The translations under genes were made by a program, and so were the position numbers. The notes below the pieces were generated by a model. The model was not told the origin of the DNA, ran no database searches, and worked only from the letters and a program-made list of their open reading frames with translations. A stretch of DNA of 10,185 nt. It comes from CAYMDS01 sp964653195. Its GTDB lineage: Bacteria; Patescibacteriota; Microgenomatia; Levybacterales; UBA12049. Shown piece by piece: positions 6,688 to 10,185 of this stretch (position 1 is the first letter of the stretch; every line of letters begins with the position of its first letter). The DNA lies in the NCBI GenBank assembly GCA_964653195.1, contig CAZZCX010000028.1:1-10185 (forward strand), in the 5' to 3' direction.

Positions 6688-7862
6688 AGATTTTACATAT
6701 AAATAGTTTAGGTTACGAGGCGGGGGGTGTAGAGACTGGTATTTTGGCTTTGAAAAAAGTACATATAGAAAATGTTCAGGAGGTAAGAATTCTATCAAGT
6801 AATATTTCAAATGGAAGTAAGCTGTTTTCAAATTATACATTTAAATATCCTAATTCAAACATTTTCTTGAAAATATTTTTAAAACTGTTTAACCCCTTTT
6901 CTTATTTTAAATTAAGAGGCATACTTCTTGAATTCCAACCAGATATAGTTCATATCCATAGAATGGATTACTTATCACCTTCAATCTTAATGTTGCTAAA
7001 AAAATATCCTACGATAATGACAATTCATAGTCCTGAGGAGTTTATCAAGTCTACATTAGTTTGGTTCATGCCTCATACTTATTTTAGAGATGCTGATAAT
7101 ATATCAGTAAGTAATTTGAATGTAATGGGTAAATTTCATTACTTTTTTCATACTGTTATACAAAAGCGTTTATATGACAGAGGATTGAAAAACATCGATC
7201 AGTTTATTACACCCTCTAAGTATTTCACCAATTTAATCAAAACTGAAATATATCCGGTTAGTACCTTACATAATGGTGTTGAATTGGGAAAGTTTAAATC
7301 GAAAAAAGAATTGAATTACTCAATACTTTATGCTGGCAGACTAGATAAATTTAAAGGAATAGATTATCTCATTGCTGCGATGCCTAAGATTATAGAGAGT
7401 ATACCTAATGCTCGACTTACATTAATTGGTGAAGGGATATATAAAGAGGAGTTAATGAAATTGATAAATAAGTTAGGTTTAAATAAGAATATTTTTATTA
7501 AAAAATGGATGGAGAAAGATAATTTATTTAAGGCATATTCAAACGCTGATTTATTTATAATTCCATCAATATGGCCTGAATCTTTTGGAAAAACCGGATT
7601 AGAGGCGATGAGTACGGGTACACCTGTTATAGGCACAAATGTCGGTGGAATCCCTGAATGGCTCATTCATGGAGTAAATGGTTATCTAGTAGAGCCCAAG
7701 AATTCTGATCAATTAGCTGAAGCAATAATAAAACTATTCAAAGATCCCGATTTACTTAAAAAAATGAGGTTAAATGCAAGAAAACAAGCTGAACTTTTCA
7801 GTATAAATAAAAATGCGGATTCTTATGTGAAGTTATACAAAAAATATATAAAAAAACAATAA
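6684..7862 (+). CDS. GT4-family glycosyltransferase (fourth GT-B enzyme)
   Basis: This is a 392-residue GT-B glycosyltransferase, starting at the ATGA overlap with the DUF2206-like gene. Motifs are EAGGVETG (12-19), VHIHRMD (89-95), TIHSPEEF (113-120), HNGVE (196-200), YAGRLDKFKGIDYL (216-229) with Arg219 and Lys224, LIGEG (247-251), and PESFGKTGLEAMSTGTPVI (298-316) with Glu299 and Glu307 as E-x7-E, followed by GTNVGGIPEW (317-326). This is the most canonical donor domain of the cluster. Between about residues 121 and 170 there is an aromatic-rich insertion (WFMPHTYF, FHYFFH) where related enzymes often carry a Cys-containing loop; I see no cysteine here. That aromatic patch could touch the membrane or lipid acceptor, but this is inference. 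An active retaining transferase in the same pathway as its neighbours is likely. The sugar is unknown. Confidence 0.88.
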   Translation: MKILHINSLGYEAGGVETGILALKKVHIENVQEVRILSSNISNGSKLFSNYTFKYPNSNIFLKIFLKLFNPFSYFKLRGILLEFQPDIVHIHRMDYLSPSILMLLKKYPTIMTIHSPEEFIKSTLVWFMPHTYFRDADNISVSNLNVMGKFHYFFHTVIQKRLYDRGLKNIDQFITPSKYFTNLIKTEIYPVSTLHNGVELGKFKSKKELNYSILYAGRLDKFKGIDYLIAAMPKIIESIPNARLTLIGEGIYKEELMKLINKLGLNKNIFIKKWMEKDNLFKAYSNADLFIIPSIWPESFGKTGLEAMSTGTPVIGTNVGGIPEWLIHGVNGYLVEPKNSDQLAEAIIKLFKDPDLLKKMRLNARKQAELFSINKNADSYVKLYKKYIKKQ

Positions 7863-8968
7863 TGAAAATCTTAGTATATCCGATAGGAGTTAATCCATAC
7901 CAAAAGTTATTATATGATGAAATTAAAAAGTATTCAGATGTGCAAATTAAGTTTGTCAGGAGTGAAATAATTGATTCTCAACACGCATTTACATTAGGTT
8001 GTCCCATATTCCCAATTCGTTTTTTATATTACAGATTAATCGGATGGAAGATCCTGCACCTACACTGGCTATCTCCATTTGTATTTCCGACCAACTTTAG
8101 ACTGCTTAGAGTACTGTCTTCTATATATGTGCTAACTTTTATGTTTTACCTAAAACTAATTGGCATAAAAATAGTTTGGACAGTTCACGAAGTTATCCCA
8201 CATGAGCAGGAGTTTCATAATGATATTTTAATTAGAAAAATAATATCTAGATTATGCAATGGTCTTATTTTCCATTCCCGCAATTCACTTGATGAAGCAT
8301 CTAAATTTAAGTTTGATACTAAGCGCTCAGTTGTTATAAGTCATGGAAATTATTTGGATATTTATCCAAATACTATTAGCAAAAGTGCTGCGCGTAAAAA
8401 ACTTGGGTTAAATATACATGACTTTGTGTATCTATTTTTTGGAATGATCAAATCATACAAAGGAATAGATGATTTATTAATGTCATTTGAATTAATTATT
8501 TCTAAATATAAGTCGAAAAATATTAAGTTAGTTATATCTGGAATTTGTTTGGACGAAAAACTAAATAAATTAATTAATGAATTTAAAATTAAATATCCAA
8601 AGCAAATCGTTACTGCTTTACATCATATACTGGATGGTGATGTTCAAGTTTATCTTAATACTTCAGATGTAGTAGTTCTACCATTTAAAAAGAGTACAAC
8701 TAGCGGGTCTGTTTTTTTAGCTCTATCATTTAGCAGGCCAATAATAGCTCCATTGTTAGGTGTTATAAAGGATTTACCAATGGATGTTGGTTTTATTTAT
8801 ACTGATCAAACAGACGGATTATATTTCAGTTTAGAACAGGCTTTGAAAAGAAGAAAAGAACTTTTCAGCCTAGGGTTAAATGGATACAATTACATCAGTC
8901 AGTTTAGTTGGAATATTATAGCTAAAGAAACTGTGTTTGTTTTTAATAATCTAGATAAGAAGGTATAA
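7862..8968 (+). CDS. Divergent GT-B glycosyltransferase (GT4-like, lacks E-x7-E)
   Basis: This is a 368-residue GT-B protein whose ATG at 7862 shares one base with the previous stop (TAATG). No Shine-Dalgarno sequence is visible in the A-rich DNA before it, so coupling is likely. It differs from the other four enzymes. The N-terminal domain has ILHLHWLSPF (64-73) and WTVHEVIPHE (106-115). The donor domain has ISHGNY (159-164), FFGMIKSYKGIDDLL (192-206) and SGICLDEK (226-233). It ends with VVLPFKKSTTSGSVFLALSF (271-290), where a Thr-Ser-Gly-Ser loop stands in place of E-x7-E. This HLHW / TVHE / TSGS pattern occurs in a known subgroup often annotated as GT4 or beta-1,4-mannosyltransferase-like, so the missing glutamates are probably a family trait rather than decay. 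As the last gene of the operon it could add a late sugar, but gene order does not prove reaction order. Its stop lies 3 bp from the converging flippase stop. Confidence 0.8.
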   Translation: MKILVYPIGVNPYQKLLYDEIKKYSDVQIKFVRSEIIDSQHAFTLGCPIFPIRFLYYRLIGWKILHLHWLSPFVFPTNFRLLRVLSSIYVLTFMFYLKLIGIKIVWTVHEVIPHEQEFHNDILIRKIISRLCNGLIFHSRNSLDEASKFKFDTKRSVVISHGNYLDIYPNTISKSAARKKLGLNIHDFVYLFFGMIKSYKGIDDLLMSFELIISKYKSKNIKLVISGICLDEKLNKLINEFKIKYPKQIVTALHHILDGDVQVYLNTSDVVVLPFKKSTTSGSVFLALSFSRPIIAPLLGVIKDLPMDVGFIYTDQTDGLYFSLEQALKRRKELFSLGLNGYNYISQFSWNIIAKETVFVFNNLDKKV

Positions 8969-8971
8969 TAA

Positions 8972-10185
8972 TTAAATCTTATTAAGTATTACAAACTTCA
9001 GTAAAATAATATATATGACACTCGTTATAAATTGAGCAATCATCCATCCATACCCAATGCCAATTAAGCCATATTTTGTTAAGTATAGAGTACATGTAAA
9101 TACAAGTATTGCATTTATAAAATTCATAAGAATATATAATTTTAAATTTTTTGTTATGTTAATTAGTGTATCACCGAAGTAGTTTATAGATACAAATACT
9201 AGTGTTATCGAAAATATTTGCAATAATTTATTTCCTTCAACAAAGTATATATCTCCAAAGATTAGTAGTATATATTTACCGAAAAGAAATGTTAATAAGA
9301 TTGCCGGTATTGCTAATATCGAAAGTAGTTTTATAGCTTTAGCAATATGACTACGAAGAACTAAAGTGGAATAGGACCCCTCCGCGAAAAGAGATTGTGC
9401 AGTTGCTTTTGGAATTATATTCAAAAAAGTTGAAATTGTATAAGGCATATAGAAATAGGCTGTAGATTCAGGATTTATTTTTGTGGTAATTATTAATGGT
9501 AGAATGGTTGAAGGTAAAATCCCAAACAAGCTTGCAATATAATTTCCTATAGAAAATTTACCTAACTTTTTTATTATATTTATACTTATTTTGAAATCTA
9601 TTTTTAGATTAAACTTAGATCTTAAAATATGTAACATATATGTAGAGCTAAGTAGAGTTGCAATTACAAATGAAGTAAATAATCCTATTTTGCCATAACT
9701 CACTAAAAATACTGGAGCTATTAATTTACTTAAGCTAAATACTATACTTTTATAGAAAATATACTTCGACTTTCTATTTGCCACTATTGCACTTTCTAAT
9801 ATACCATTAATTGCCGAAGCCGTAATAAAAATAATTAGAAATATTCGAAAAAGCATACCATTTTGAATGAAAGTTAGTTGAGGAGTGAGATATGGTAATG
9901 AAAAATAGTAGACTAAACCTAAAATAAGTGATAAATAGGTAACAATAGATAGTGCGGTATTAATTATTCCATTATTAAATTTTAATTCAGTAAAGTATCT
10001 TATTATGCTATTGGTAAAACCTAATAGACTCAAACTTGCAACAAGAGTTGCAACAGATAAAATTGTTGTAACTATGCCAATATCTTTCGGCGAGTAAAAC
10101 CTTGCTGCTATTATCCAAAAAAAGAAGCCAAAGAAGGCCATGATGAAAGTACTAAGCATCAGATATATGCTATTTCTATATAGTG
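8972..10185 (-). CDS. MOP-superfamily polysaccharide flippase (Wzx/RfbX-like), 5' end outside window
   Basis: This is an integral membrane transporter expected to flip lipid-linked glycans from the cytoplasmic to the outer face. The frame is open to the right edge, giving 403 residues. An ATG at 10157-10159 exists, but the residues upstream of it (LYRNSIYL) continue directly into the first helix as in full-length flippases, so the true start is probably just outside the window and only a short piece is missing. The N-terminal segment FFFWIIAARFYSPKDIGIVT is the classic helix 1-2 signature of the Polysacc_synt family. SLFAEGSYST and the later FGDIYFVEGNKLLQIF are also typical. About twelve hydrophobic helices can be counted, the normal number. 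It is transcribed towards the glycosyltransferase operon, so it belongs to a separate unit, but its function fits the same pathway. Composition is low in G+C (14 of 60 bases in the line 9601-9660). Confidence 0.88.
   Translation of the reverse strand, partial: LYRNSIYLMLSTFIMAFFGFFFWIIAARFYSPKDIGIVTTILSVATLVASLSLLGFTNSIIRYFTELKFNNGIINTALSIVTYLSLILGLVYYFSLPYLTPQLTFIQNGMLFRIFLIIFITASAINGILESAIVANRKSKYIFYKSIVFSLSKLIAPVFLVSYGKIGLFTSFVIATLLSSTYMLHILRSKFNLKIDFKISINIIKKLGKFSIGNYIASLFGILPSTILPLIITTKINPESTAYFYMPYTISTFLNIIPKATAQSLFAEGSYSTLVLRSHIAKAIKLLSILAIPAILLTFLFGKYILLIFGDIYFVEGNKLLQIFSITLVFVSINYFGDTLINITKNLKLYILMNFINAILVFTCTLYLTKYGLIGIGYGWMIAQFITSVIYIILLKFVILNKI

Noticed and set aside
7364..7666. 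100-codon open frame on the - strand within the fourth GT4 gene
   Set aside because: It is the longest shadow frame but mirrors the conserved donor domain on the sense strand and shows no family features.
7840..7862. A-rich run before the last GT gene as a slippage or programmed frameshift site
   Set aside because: Both genes have intact frames with a normal stop and start at the junction, and the A-richness matches lysine codons in an AT-rich gene.
251..8974. Absence of TAG stop codons among the visible genes as a sign of pyrrolysine use
   Set aside because: All stops are TAA or TGA, which would suit a Methanosarcina-type host, but nine genes in AT-rich DNA are too few to mean anything.

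Overview
The window looks like part of an archaeal surface-glycan gene cluster. The best guess is a methanogenic euryarchaeon of the Methanosarcinales type. That rests on an AglJ-like dolichyl-phosphate glycosyltransferase, a DUF1616-like fragment, a DUF2206-like giant membrane protein, AT-rich DNA and frequent ATA and AGA codons. No marker gene fixes the taxonomy, so the lineage is an inference.

Layout. Bases 1-8968 carry eight genes on the + strand with almost no space between them: the 3' end of a DUF1616-like protein, an aglJ-like family 2 glycosyltransferase (GT), three GT4-type glycosyltransferases, a 749-residue DUF2206-like membrane protein, and two more GT4-type glycosyltransferases. 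Six of the seven junctions overlap (four ATGA junctions, one 11-bp overlap, one TAATG junction); the seventh has a 15-bp gap. The natural reading is one long polycistronic unit. On the - strand, from 8972 to the right edge, lies a nearly complete MOP-superfamily polysaccharide flippase that converges on the operon with only 3 bp between stop codons. No stretch above 20 bp lacks a gene. I saw no RNA gene, insertion sequence, CRISPR array or clear promoter.

How the genes could work together (inference). An AglJ-type enzyme would start a glycan on dolichyl phosphate at the cytoplasmic face. The five cytosolic GT-B enzymes would extend it one sugar each, and the flippase would move the lipid-linked glycan across the membrane. 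The DUF2206 protein, which resembles GT-C enzymes in plan, could add a sugar outside or transfer the glycan. No oligosaccharyltransferase (AglB), sugar-nucleotide gene or target protein is present, so N-glycan and free polysaccharide remain equally open.

Base composition changes along the window. Sampled 60-base lines are about 40% G+C in the aglJ gene and about 18-23% in several genes downstream, which suggests a variable block joined to a more conserved initiating gene. I see no system that is clearly undescribed. The most useful leads are the DUF2206 protein inside a glycan operon, the two hairpins at the aglJ 3' end, and the altered donor-site motifs in three of the GT4-type proteins.
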